A DNA stretch of 64,000 nucleotides, taken from the NCBI RefSeq assembly GCF_036226605.1, contig NZ_CP109000.1, positions 5,638,501-5,702,500 on the forward strand, given 5' to 3'. This DNA comes from Streptomyces sp. NBC_00704. Lineage in GTDB: Bacteria; Actinomycetota; Actinomycetes; Streptomycetales; Streptomycetaceae. The position numbers and the translations under genes were made by a program. Below, in pieces: positions 9,567 to 18,179 of the stretch (position 1 is the first letter of the stretch; the number at the start of each line of letters is the position of its first letter). The notes under the pieces are model-generated. The model was not told where the DNA came from. It worked only from the letters and a program-made list of their open reading frames with translations, and searched no databases.

Positions 9567-9954
9567 ACAAGCTCCTTGGATGTGGGGGGTCCAGGCGGCG
9601 TGGGGCGGCCGCCCGAGACGGGTGTGAAGTTGTGCGGCGGGTGAGGGAAGACTGACATCAAGGCGCGTACATGTCAGGACCCCCAAGTGATGTTGGCCGA
9701 AATTCGACTGTCCGGTGAACATTGCAGGAATGTGAACGGCGTCGGCCCCGGTCAACGGCCGCCGCGGGGCCGGTATACGGCGGGTGCGCGGCCGGTGTGC
9801 GGCCGGTGACCGGCCGGTGGGCGATGGGCGGGGGAGAGCCGGCCGGGACGACGGCGGAAACGGCGGACGCCGCCCCGGGGGTCGCGACCCCCGGGACGGC
9901 GTCAGGTGCGCCGCCCTGCGGACGGCTGTGCGTGGCCCGTGCCGGGCCTGCCGC
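9567..9954 (-). terminator. intergenic region with palindromic terminator between the two M4 genes
   Basis: 388 bases with no gene. Positions 9874-9895 form a perfect 22-base palindrome (CCCGGGGGTCG and its complement), placed just after the stop of the upstream M4 gene on the minus strand, where a terminator is expected. At about 9786-9822 the word GCGGCCGGTG or a close variant occurs three times. The segment adjacent to 9566 should hold the promoter of the downstream protease, but no clear -10/-35 pair was fixed. Confidence 0.55.
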
Positions 9955-12006
9955 CTACGGGAAGGTCAGCTTCCAGCTGTTGATGTAGCCGGTGTCCCGG
10001 GCCGCGTTGTCCTGGACCTTCAACTGCCACACGCCGTTGGCCGCTTCCGAGGAGGCGTTCACGGTGTACGTGGTGTTGATGTTGTCCGCGCTCCCGCCGG
10101 TGCCGTACGCCTTCAGCGTGTACACCGACCCGTCGGGAGCCACCAGTTGCACCCGGAGGTCGCCGATGTAGGTGTGCACGATGTCGACGGCCACCGCGAG
10201 GTTCGACGGCGCGTTGCCGGTCCGGCCCGAGACGGTGACCGACGAGGTGACCGCCGCGCCGTTGTCCGGAATCGATACGTCGGCGGTGTTCTCGAAGGAG
10301 GTGCCGCCACCGCCGCCGCCACCGCCGGAGCGGGCGCCGACCGCGACGCCGGCCCACGCGTCCTGGACCGCCTTGTACTCGGTGGACGTGGTGCCGTACA
10401 GCTCACCGGCCGCCGCCAGCGTGCCGGTGCGGGCCGCCGCGTAGTTGGTGGTCGAGGTGAACTTCGTGGTCAGCGCGCGGAACCAGATCTTCTCCGCCTT
10501 GTCGCGGCCGATGCCGGTGACCGGAAGGCCGTCCGCCGTCGGCGAGTTGTAGCTGACGCCGTTGATGACCTTGGCGCCGCTGCCCTCGCTCAGCAGGTAG
10601 AAGAAGTGGTTCGCCGGGCCGGACGAGTAGTGGACGTCCACCCCGCCGATCCCCGAGTACCAGCTGTCCTTGGACGCGCCGTCCTTGCTCGGCTTGTCCA
10701 TGTAGCGCAGCGGCGACCCGTCGCCGTTGATGTCGATCTCCTCGCCGATGAGGTAGTCGCCGACGTCGGACGGGTTCGCCGCGTAGAACTCCACGGAGGT
10801 GCCGAAGATGTCCGAGGTGGCCTCGTTGAGACCGCCGGACTCCCCGCTGTAGTTGAGGCCCGCGGTGTTGGAGGTGACGCCGTGCGTCATCTCGTGGCCG
10901 GCCACGTCGATCGCCGTCAGCGGGTGCGTGTTGCCCGAGCCGTCGCCGTACGTCATGCAGAAGCAGCCGTCGTCCCAGAACGCGTTGACGTAGTTGTTGC
11001 CGTAGTGCACCCGCGAGTACGCGCCGACGCCGTTGCCCTTGATGCCGCTGCGGCCGTGCACGTTCTTGTAGTAGTCCCACGTGAGGGCCGCGCCGTAGTG
11101 CGCGTCGGCGGCCGCCGTCTCGGCGTTGGAGGCGGAGCCGTTGCCCCAGACGTCGTCCGGACCGGAGAAGAGCGTGCCGGTGCCGGAGGAGCCGTGGTTG
11201 AGGTTGTAGGTCTTGTGGTTGCCGCGCGCCGCGTCGGTCAGGTTGTACGTCGACCCGGACTGCGTCGTGCCGAGCGTCACCGTGCCGCTGTACATCGTGT
11301 TGCCGGTGCCGGTCTCGATGCCCTGGTACTCGAACAGCTTGGCGCCCGTCGTCGCGTCCGTGACGACGTGCAGCTCGTTCGGTGTGCCGTCCTTCTGGAG
11401 GCCGCCCACCACCGTCTCGTACGCGAGGACCGGGGTGCCGTTGCCGGCCCAGATCACCTTGCGCGGGGCGTGGTCCGCGGCGGCCCCGGCGGCGCCGCCG
11501 GCGGCCGCGAGGCCCACTGCCTGCTTCTGCGCCTTCGCCGCGCTGACGGCCGGGCTGAGCGAGGCGACCTTGATGGTGGCCCGGGTCGCCTTGGTGACGG
11601 CCTCGGTGGCGCCCGACTTCGCCTTCTCGACGACGAGGTCGCCGCCGAGGACCGGCAGGCCGGCGTAGGTGCGCTCGTAGCGGGTGTGCACGGTGCCGTC
11701 GGCGTCCTTGACGACGTCACGGACGACGAGCGCCTCCTTGGCGCCCAGGCCCAGCTCCTTGGCGGTCGCGGCCTTGCCGGCGTCCGCGTCGCGGATCAGC
11801 GCGGCGCGCTGGGCGGGGGTGAGGCGCAGCGACTCGGCGCCGGGGTGGGACTGGCCCGCCCGCGGCGACTGCGCGGGGGCGGCGGTGGCGGCCCCCGACT
11901 GCACGGCGGCGGCGATGAGCGCGGAGACGCCGACGAGGGCGACGGCCGCGGCACGACGGGTGGTGGTGTGGGGGGTGCGTCTGCGAGAGGGACTGCTGCT
12001 CAACAC
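9955..12006 (-). CDS. secreted M4 metalloprotease with C-terminal P (proprotein-convertase) domain
   Basis: 683 residues from GTG 12006, with AAGGAG a few bases upstream. A signal peptide (RRRTPHTTTRR then a hydrophobic run ending in ATAAPA) and a propeptide precede a thermolysin-type domain with HEMTH at 371-375 and GLNEATSD about 20 residues later. After a Gly-rich hinge at about residue 550 comes a P/Homo B beta-sandwich domain of about 120 residues containing DNGAAVTSSVTVSG and IGDLRVQLVAPDG. The P-domain probably assists folding or substrate binding. It is a close paralogue of the gene to its left (as drawn), so the pair likely arose by tandem duplication with gain or loss of the P-domain. 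Confidence 0.93.
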   Translation of the reverse strand: MLSSSPSRRRTPHTTTRRAAAVALVGVSALIAAAVQSGAATAAPAQSPRAGQSHPGAESLRLTPAQRAALIRDADAGKAATAKELGLGAKEALVVRDVVKDADGTVHTRYERTYAGLPVLGGDLVVEKAKSGATEAVTKATRATIKVASLSPAVSAAKAQKQAVGLAAAGGAAGAAADHAPRKVIWAGNGTPVLAYETVVGGLQKDGTPNELHVVTDATTGAKLFEYQGIETGTGNTMYSGTVTLGTTQSGSTYNLTDAARGNHKTYNLNHGSSGTGTLFSGPDDVWGNGSASNAETAAADAHYGAALTWDYYKNVHGRSGIKGNGVGAYSRVHYGNNYVNAFWDDGCFCMTYGDGSGNTHPLTAIDVAGHEMTHGVTSNTAGLNYSGESGGLNEATSDIFGTSVEFYAANPSDVGDYLIGEEIDINGDGSPLRYMDKPSKDGASKDSWYSGIGGVDVHYSSGPANHFFYLLSEGSGAKVINGVSYNSPTADGLPVTGIGRDKAEKIWFRALTTKFTSTTNYAAARTGTLAAAGELYGTTSTEYKAVQDAWAGVAVGARSGGGGGGGGTSFENTADVSIPDNGAAVTSSVTVSGRTGNAPSNLAVAVDIVHTYIGDLRVQLVAPDGSVYTLKAYGTGGSADNINTTYTVNASSEAANGVWQLKVQDNAARDTGYINSWKLTFP

Positions 12007-12299
12007 GGACTCCTTCTGCGCGGCCGCGGATCACGCGGCCAGGGGGAGACCCGACGGCGGGTGGGCCGTACGGGCACGACAAAGGCGGTACGCAGAACCA
12101 AGGCGGAACCTGGAGCGGGGTGTTGCTGTGGGGTTGCTGTGAACTGGCAGTGGGAAGAGTGGCAGTGGATTGCGCTGTCTGTCAGGAGCGCGTCAGAAAG
12201 TTGGCCGGAAACGGTCCGTTGACCGGGAAGTCATGTCCGATAAACGGACCCGTTGATTTTCGGCCACCCGAAATCCCCGGACACCGCCCGCGCGGGCGC

Positions 12300-14126
12300 T
12301 CAGGACGGGTGCGGAACGGACCCGGCCGGGCCCTCGGCCGGCTCCCCGTGCCAGGTCCGCCACAGCGCCGCGTACGCGCCGTCGCCCGCCACCAGCGCCT
12401 CGTGCGTGCCCAGTTCGGTGAGCAGGCCGTCCTCCATGACGGCCACCCGGTCGGCGTCGTGCGCGGTGTGCAGCCGGTGGGCGATCGCGATCACGGTCCG
12501 GCCCCGGAGCACCGCGGCCAGCGCGCGCTCGGTGTGCCGGGCCGTCGTCGGGTCCAGCAGGGCCGTCGCCTCGTCCAGGATCAGTGTGTGCGGATCGGCC
12601 AGCACCACCCGGGCCAGCGCGAGCTGCTGGGCCTGCGAGCCGTCCGTGCCCCGGCCGGTTCCGCCCAGTGCCGCGTCCAGGCCGTCCGGCAGCTCCCGCA
12701 CCCAGCCGGCCGCGCCGACCGCCTCCAGGGCCGCCCACAACTGCTCGTCGGCGGCCGCCGGTTCGGCGATCAGGAGATTGTCGCGGACCGTGCCGAGGAA
12801 GACGTGGTGCTCCTGGGTGACCAGGACGACCTGGCGGCGCAGCGTCTCGGGCGCCAGCTCCGCGACCGGCGCGCCGCCCACCGTCACGGTGCCCGCGCTC
12901 GGCGCGTCCACCCCGGCGAGCAGCCTGCTCAGCGTGGTCTTGCCCGCCCCCGACGGGCCGACCACCGCGAGCCGCTCGCCGGGCCGCACCGTCAGATCGA
13001 CCCCGCGCAGCACCTCGCCGCCGCGCTCGTACGCGTACCGCACGCCCCGCACGTCGATCCGGTCGCCCACCGGAGCCGGCGCCCCGCCGTCGGCCGCGCC
13101 GCGCGGCGCCCCCGCCAGGCCCTCCACGCGGGCGAACGAGGCGCCGCTGCTCTGCAGTTGCTCGACGCGCATCAGGATCTGGTCCAGCGGCTCGGTGAAC
13201 TGGCGCAGATACAGCGCCGCCGCTACCACCGCGCCCAGGCTCGTCCCTCCCCGCGCGTGCAGCACCCCGCCCAGCAGCAGCACCCCCGCCACCGGCAGCG
13301 AGTACGACACCTCCACCGCCGGGAAGAACACCGTGCGCAGACGCAGGGTGTGGAAGCGGGAGCGGCGCGCGGTCTCCAGCGCCTCCCTGCTCGCCGCCGT
13401 CCGCCGGCCGCGCAGCCGGAACGCCTCGACCGTGCGCGCCCCGGACGCCGTCGCCGTGACGATCTCGGCGACCTCCGAGTCGGCCGCGCCCTGCGCCAGA
13501 TAGCCGGCGCGGGCCCGGCGCAGATACCAGCGCAGCGCGCACCAGATCGGCGTCAGCGCCAGCACCCCGACGGCGCCGAGCAGCGGGTCGATCAGGAAGA
13601 CCGCGGCGAGCGTGAACAGCGCCTGGGCCGTGCAGACCAGCAGCTCGGGTCCGGCGTCCCGCAGGGTCGTGCCGACGGCGGCCACGTCCGCGGTGCCCCG
13701 GGTGGTCAGGTCCCCGGCGCCGGCCCGCTCCACCGCCGACGCGGGCAGCGCCAGCGCCCGGTCGACGAACTGCTCCCGGACCCGTGCGAGCGTGCGCTCG
13801 CCGAAGCGGTGCCCCGCGTACCGGGCCCAGCGCGCCAGCAGCAGCTGGGCCAGCGCGCAGACCACGATGGCCGCCGACAGCCGGTCCACGACGCCCGTCC
13901 CGTGCCCGGCGCGCACCTCGTCGATGATCCGGCCCAGCAGCCACGGCGCGGCCAGACCCGCCCCGGCGGCGAGGACGTTCAGGGCCAGCACCGCGGCGAA
14001 GGCCCGGCCGTCGGCCCGCACGAGGCGCACCGCCGCCCGACGCACGTCGGCCCGCCCGGCGACCGGCAGCCGCCCGGCGCTCACGCCGCCGTCGCCCGCC
14101 GCCGTGCTCCCGGTCGGTTCGGTCAT
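12300..14126 (-). CDS. ABC exporter half-transporter with degenerate signature motif
   Basis: 608 residues, ABC type-I exporter fold: six transmembrane helices (about 40-320) then an ATPase domain. Walker A GPSGAGKTT, Q-loop VTQEHH, Walker B LILDEATALLD and H-loop IAHRLH are intact, but the signature reads TDGSQ instead of LSGGQ. The start overlaps the stop of the next half-transporter by 4 bases (ATGA), so the two are co-translated and most likely form a heterodimer. In that dimer this subunit supplies the intact Walker motifs for the one consensus ATP site. The substrate is unknown; multidrug or lipid/peptide export are possible. Confidence 0.9.
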   Translation of the reverse strand: MTEPTGSTAAGDGGVSAGRLPVAGRADVRRAAVRLVRADGRAFAAVLALNVLAAGAGLAAPWLLGRIIDEVRAGHGTGVVDRLSAAIVVCALAQLLLARWARYAGHRFGERTLARVREQFVDRALALPASAVERAGAGDLTTRGTADVAAVGTTLRDAGPELLVCTAQALFTLAAVFLIDPLLGAVGVLALTPIWCALRWYLRRARAGYLAQGAADSEVAEIVTATASGARTVEAFRLRGRRTAASREALETARRSRFHTLRLRTVFFPAVEVSYSLPVAGVLLLGGVLHARGGTSLGAVVAAALYLRQFTEPLDQILMRVEQLQSSGASFARVEGLAGAPRGAADGGAPAPVGDRIDVRGVRYAYERGGEVLRGVDLTVRPGERLAVVGPSGAGKTTLSRLLAGVDAPSAGTVTVGGAPVAELAPETLRRQVVLVTQEHHVFLGTVRDNLLIAEPAAADEQLWAALEAVGAAGWVRELPDGLDAALGGTGRGTDGSQAQQLALARVVLADPHTLILDEATALLDPTTARHTERALAAVLRGRTVIAIAHRLHTAHDADRVAVMEDGLLTELGTHEALVAGDGAYAALWRTWHGEPAEGPAGSVPHPS

Positions 14127-16195
14127 CGCAGGGCCTCCTCGCCATCGATGCCGCCCGGCTCCGCCCGCCCGGATTCCGCCGGCACGGCCTCCACACGCAC
14201 GCTCTCCGCCCGCACGGGACCGCGGCCGCCGTGGGCGTCGGCGGTGTTCGCGTCGCTCGCGGCGCCCTCGGTGGTTCCGCCGCCGACCGGGCCGCCGCAG
14301 CCGCCGCGTTCGTCGCTGTCCTTACGGCCTTCGTCGCCGTGTTCGCCGCTGTTCTTGCGGCCTTCGCCGCCGCGTTCGTCGCTGTCCTTGCGGCCTTCGC
14401 CGCCGCGTTCGCCGCCGCCCGCGTCGCCGTCGCCGCCGTCCTCGGCCTCCGCGGTGTCATCGGTGCCGTCGGCTTCCTCGGTGTCCGCCGTGTCTTCGGC
14501 GTCTTCGGTGTCGCGTGCCACCAGCGCGCGGTAGCCCGGCTCGCCGTGCAACAGGTCGGCGTGGCGGCCGGTCGCGGCCACCTTGCCGTCGACCAGGTAG
14601 TGCACGGTCTCGGCGTGGTCCAGGAGCAGCGGGGAGGTGGTGGTCACGACCGTGGTCCGGCCGGAGCGGGCCTCCCGCAGCCGCCGGGCGACGACCGCCT
14701 CCGTGTGCGCGTCGAGCGCCGACGTCGGCTCCACGGCCAGCAGCACCTCGGGATCGGCGAGCAGCGCCCGCACCAGGCGCACGCGCTGCCGCTGGCCTCC
14801 GGAGAGGCTGCGGCCCTGCGCGGTCACGGGCGAGTCGAGCCCCTGCGGCAGCCCCCGCACGATGTCGTCGGCGGCGGCCGCCCGCACGGCCCGCGCGACG
14901 GCCGCCGGGCCCGGCTCACCGCGCCCGGACACCACCTCGCGCAGGCTCCCCGTGAACAGGTCGGCCTCGTTGTCGGCGACCAGGATCGCGGCCCTGACCC
15001 GGTCCAGGGGCAGCGCGTCCAGCCGCACCCCGCCCCAGGTGACGTCGGTGGGACCGTAGCGGCCGAGCCGGTCCACCAGGGCGGTCACGTCCGCGTGCCG
15101 CGCGCCGACCAGCGCGGTCAGTCTGCCCGGCGCCACCCGCACGCCCGAGGCGGGATCGTGCAGGACCGACGGCTTGACGGGCGGCTCGGCGGTCCCGGTG
15201 TCCGCCTCCGGTTCCACGCGCAGCAGGCCGACGACCCGCCGGGCGGCCACCACACCCCGGCTGAGCTGGTAGCCCATGTCGACGAGGAACGCCACCGGCC
15301 CGATCAGGACGGCCACATAGCCGTACACCGACACCAGCTCGCCCACCGTCAGTTCGCCCTGGGCGGCGAGCCGGGCCGCGAGCCAGGTCACCACCGCGAG
15401 GAACAGCGTCGGCAGACCGACTCCGAGCGCCTGCATCCAGCTGGTGACCGAGCCGACCCGGTAGCCCTGCTCCCGCAGCCGCTGCGAGTCGCGCCGGAAG
15501 GCGTCCGCGAACAGCCCCTTGCCGCCGAGGCCGTTGAGGACGCGCAGGCCGCCCGCCAGATCGCCGATCCGCGCGGTGAGCACGCCCTGCCGCTCCCGGT
15601 ACTCGGCCTCCGTGCCCTGAAGCCGCGCCATCAGCGGGCCCACCAGCCCGGCGACCACCGGCATCCCGAGCAGCACGACCGCCGCCAGCAGCGGCGACAC
15701 CGACAGCAGCAGCCCGGCCACGAACACGTACACCACGACCGAGCCCACGCCGGGCCCGATCACCGTCAGCGAGTTCGCGATGGTGTGCACGTCGCCGACG
15801 CCGATGGTGACGACCTCGCCGCTGCCCACCCCGCGCGAGAGCCTGGCCCCGAGGCTCGCCGCGTGCCCGACGACGACCTTGGTGGTGCGGAAGTAGGCGT
15901 CCATGCGCACCCGGGTCATCGTGCGGTGCCGCATGACGCTCACCCAGGCGTTGAACGCGCCCACGGCGAGCAGGGCCCCCGTCCAGCCGGCCAGCGCGGC
16001 CGTGTCGCCGGGCTCCAGCCCGTCGTCGACCGCTCTGGCCAGCAGGTAGGGCGTCACCGCCATCAGCACCATCCAGACGCTGGCCAGTACCGCGCCGGCC
16101 GCCGACCGCCACGGCTGGCAGCGCACCAGCCAGGCGAGATACCACCAGCCGCCGCGGCTGTCCGGCGTGCCGGGATCCTCGTAGGCGTCGATCAC
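14123..16195 (-). CDS. ABC exporter half-transporter with degenerate Walker motifs and charged C-terminal tail
   Basis: 690 residues from GTG 16195. Six transmembrane helices precede the ATPase domain. Walker A is replaced by VGARHADVT, with no P-loop Lys; Walker B reads LLAVEPTSALD, with Val for Asp; the H-loop His is Ser; but the signature LSGGQ is perfect. This is the mirror image of its coupled partner, so the pair has one consensus and one degenerate ATP site. A tail of about 120 residues follows, rich in Asp, Glu and Gly, with 11-residue repeats of the EGRKDSDERGG type. The tail is unusual for the family and its role is unknown. Confidence 0.9.
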   Translation of the reverse strand: MIDAYEDPGTPDSRGGWWYLAWLVRCQPWRSAAGAVLASVWMVLMAVTPYLLARAVDDGLEPGDTAALAGWTGALLAVGAFNAWVSVMRHRTMTRVRMDAYFRTTKVVVGHAASLGARLSRGVGSGEVVTIGVGDVHTIANSLTVIGPGVGSVVVYVFVAGLLLSVSPLLAAVVLLGMPVVAGLVGPLMARLQGTEAEYRERQGVLTARIGDLAGGLRVLNGLGGKGLFADAFRRDSQRLREQGYRVGSVTSWMQALGVGLPTLFLAVVTWLAARLAAQGELTVGELVSVYGYVAVLIGPVAFLVDMGYQLSRGVVAARRVVGLLRVEPEADTGTAEPPVKPSVLHDPASGVRVAPGRLTALVGARHADVTALVDRLGRYGPTDVTWGGVRLDALPLDRVRAAILVADNEADLFTGSLREVVSGRGEPGPAAVARAVRAAAADDIVRGLPQGLDSPVTAQGRSLSGGQRQRVRLVRALLADPEVLLAVEPTSALDAHTEAVVARRLREARSGRTTVVTTTSPLLLDHAETVHYLVDGKVAATGRHADLLHGEPGYRALVARDTEDAEDTADTEEADGTDDTAEAEDGGDGDAGGGERGGEGRKDSDERGGEGRKNSGEHGDEGRKDSDERGGCGGPVGGGTTEGAASDANTADAHGGRGPVRAESVRVEAVPAESGRAEPGGIDGEEALR
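14301..14412 (-). repeat. 33-base tandem repeat in the ABC transporter tail
   Basis: Three and a bit copies of a 33-base unit encoding RGGEGRKDSDE and close variants (RKNSGE, HGDEGRK). It lies inside the C-terminal extension of the half-transporter and keeps the reading frame. Confidence 0.8.
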
Positions 16196-16292
16196 ACAGT
16201 CCCCCGGGGGTCGGGCGGGCGGTTCGGGCAGGCGGGGCGGACGGGCGGTTTCGCCCGATCGGTTCGGTCTGGGCGGGCCGGGTGGGGTCGGG

Positions 16293-18179
16293 TCAGACGA
16301 GGCTGTCGCGCCAGGCGCGGTGCAGGTCGGCGAAGCGGCCGTCGCCCGCGACGAGTTCGGCCGGAGTGCCGTCCTCGACGATCCGGCCGTGCTCCATGAC
16401 GAGCACCCGGTCGGCGATCTCCACCGTCGACAGCCGGTGCGCGATCACCACCGCCGTGCGGCCCTTCAGCACCGTCGCCATCGCCGCCTGCACGGCCCGC
16501 TCGCCCGGCACGTCGAGCGAGCTGGTCGCCTCGTCGAGGATCAGCACCGCCGGATCGGCGAGCAACGCCCGTGCGAACGCCACGAGTTGGCGCTGCCCGG
16601 CGGAGATGCGGCCGCCGCGCTTACGGACGTCGGTGTCGTAGCCGTCCGGCAGGGCGCTGATGAACTCGTGCGCGCCGATCGCCTTCGTCGCCCGCTCGAC
16701 GTCCTCGCGGGACGCGTCCGGCCGCCCGATCGCGATGTTCTCGGCGATCGTGCCGGAGAACAGGAACGCCTCCTGCGTCACCATCACCACCCCGCGCCGC
16801 AGTTCCGGCCCGGCCAGCTCGCGCAGGTCGACCCCGTCCAGCAGCACCCGGCCCCGGGAGGGGTCGTAGAAGCGGGCGAGCAGCTTGGCCAGCGTGGACT
16901 TGCCCGCGCCCGTGGAGCCCACCACGGCGACCGTCTGACCGGCGGGCAGCACCAGGTCGAAGCGGGGCAGGACCTCGCCGCCCGTGCGGTAGCCGAAGGA
17001 GACCCCGTCGAAGACGACCTCGCGGCCGGGCAGACCGCCGCGGGGCGCGGGCAGTTCCCTCGGCGCCGACGGCTCCGGCACCGACGGCCGCTGCGCGAGC
17101 AGGCCCGCGATCTTCTCCAGCGAGGCGGCGGCCGACTGGTAGGAGTTCAGGAACATGCCGAGCCGGTCGATCGGGTCGTACAGCCGCCGCAGGTACAGCA
17201 CGGCCGCCGCCAGCACGCCCAGTTCCAGCGAGCCCCGCGCGACCCGGGTCGCGCTCCACAGCACGATCAGCGCGACCGCCGTGTTGGCGACCAGCCGGGA
17301 GCCCACCACGTACCGGGCCATCTCCAGCAGCGCGTCGCCGTTCCTGCGCTCGTGCCGTCGGTTCAGGACCCGGAAGCCCGCCTCGTTGGCCGCCTCGCGG
17401 CGGAAGGCGCGCACCGGCCGGATGCCGTTCATGGTCTCCACGAACTTCACGATGACGGCCGCGATCGCGGTGGAGCGCGCCGTGAACACCCGTCCCGCGC
17501 GGCGCTGGTAGACCCGCACCAGCTGGTACAGCGGCACGAACGACACCACCGCGACCGCGCCCAGCCCCAGGTCCAGCCAGAGCAGCATCGCGGAGATGAA
17601 CACGAAGGACAGCACCATCGAGACGAGTTCCTGCAACCCCTCGTCGAGCAGCTCGCGCAGGGCCTCCACATCGCTGGTGGAGCGGGAGATGAGCCGGCCC
17701 GACGTGTAGCGCTCGTGGAAGTCCAGGCTCAGCGCCTGCGCGTGCCGGAAGATCCGGCCGCGCAGGTCGAGCAGCACGTCCTGGCTGATCCGGGCGGAGG
17801 CGATGAGGAACGCGTACTGGAGCCCGCCGGAGGCCAGCGCGCACAGCAGGTAGCCGGCGCCCACCGCGACCAGCGGCCCGTGGTCGGCTCCCCGCCACGC
17901 GGGCACGGCGCGGTCGATGGCGTACGCCACCAGCAGCGGGCCCGCCTGCACGGCCGCCTGCTGGAGCAGCAGCACCAGCGCGGTGAGGGCGACGCGGGCC
18001 CGCATGGGGGCCAGCAGGGAGCGCAGCAGCGCGCCGGTCGCGCCGGGCGGGGTGGGCAGGACGTCCCGGTCGAAGGGATCCCGCGCGTCGCCCGACGGCG
18101 GTCCGTCCGGTCGGTCCGGTCCGTCGGGCAGGTCCGGTCCGCCGCCGGTCGTGGGGGCGGAAGTGGCGGAGGCGGTCAT
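16293..18179 (-). CDS. ABC exporter half-transporter (second pair)
   Basis: 628 residues from ATG 18179, which overlaps the stop of the neighbour (18176) as ATGA; a longer upstream reading is a shadow. A Pro/Asp-rich N-terminus of about 45 residues precedes six transmembrane helices and an ATPase domain. Walker A GSTGAGKST, Q-loop VTQEAFLF, signature ISAGQ, Walker B LILDEATSSLD and H-loop IAHRL are complete. Residues such as FHERYTSGRLISR are the coupling-helix region typical of MsbA/lipid or drug exporters. It should form a heterodimer with the product of the next gene. Substrate unknown. Confidence 0.92.
   Translation of the reverse strand: MTASATSAPTTGGGPDLPDGPDRPDGPPSGDARDPFDRDVLPTPPGATGALLRSLLAPMRARVALTALVLLLQQAAVQAGPLLVAYAIDRAVPAWRGADHGPLVAVGAGYLLCALASGGLQYAFLIASARISQDVLLDLRGRIFRHAQALSLDFHERYTSGRLISRSTSDVEALRELLDEGLQELVSMVLSFVFISAMLLWLDLGLGAVAVVSFVPLYQLVRVYQRRAGRVFTARSTAIAAVIVKFVETMNGIRPVRAFRREAANEAGFRVLNRRHERRNGDALLEMARYVVGSRLVANTAVALIVLWSATRVARGSLELGVLAAAVLYLRRLYDPIDRLGMFLNSYQSAAASLEKIAGLLAQRPSVPEPSAPRELPAPRGGLPGREVVFDGVSFGYRTGGEVLPRFDLVLPAGQTVAVVGSTGAGKSTLAKLLARFYDPSRGRVLLDGVDLRELAGPELRRGVVMVTQEAFLFSGTIAENIAIGRPDASREDVERATKAIGAHEFISALPDGYDTDVRKRGGRISAGQRQLVAFARALLADPAVLILDEATSSLDVPGERAVQAAMATVLKGRTAVVIAHRLSTVEIADRVLVMEHGRIVEDGTPAELVAGDGRFADLHRAWRDSLV

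Noticed and set aside
9874..9895. Operator for a regulator
   Set aside because: A GC-only palindrome directly after a stop codon on the minus strand is better explained as a terminator.
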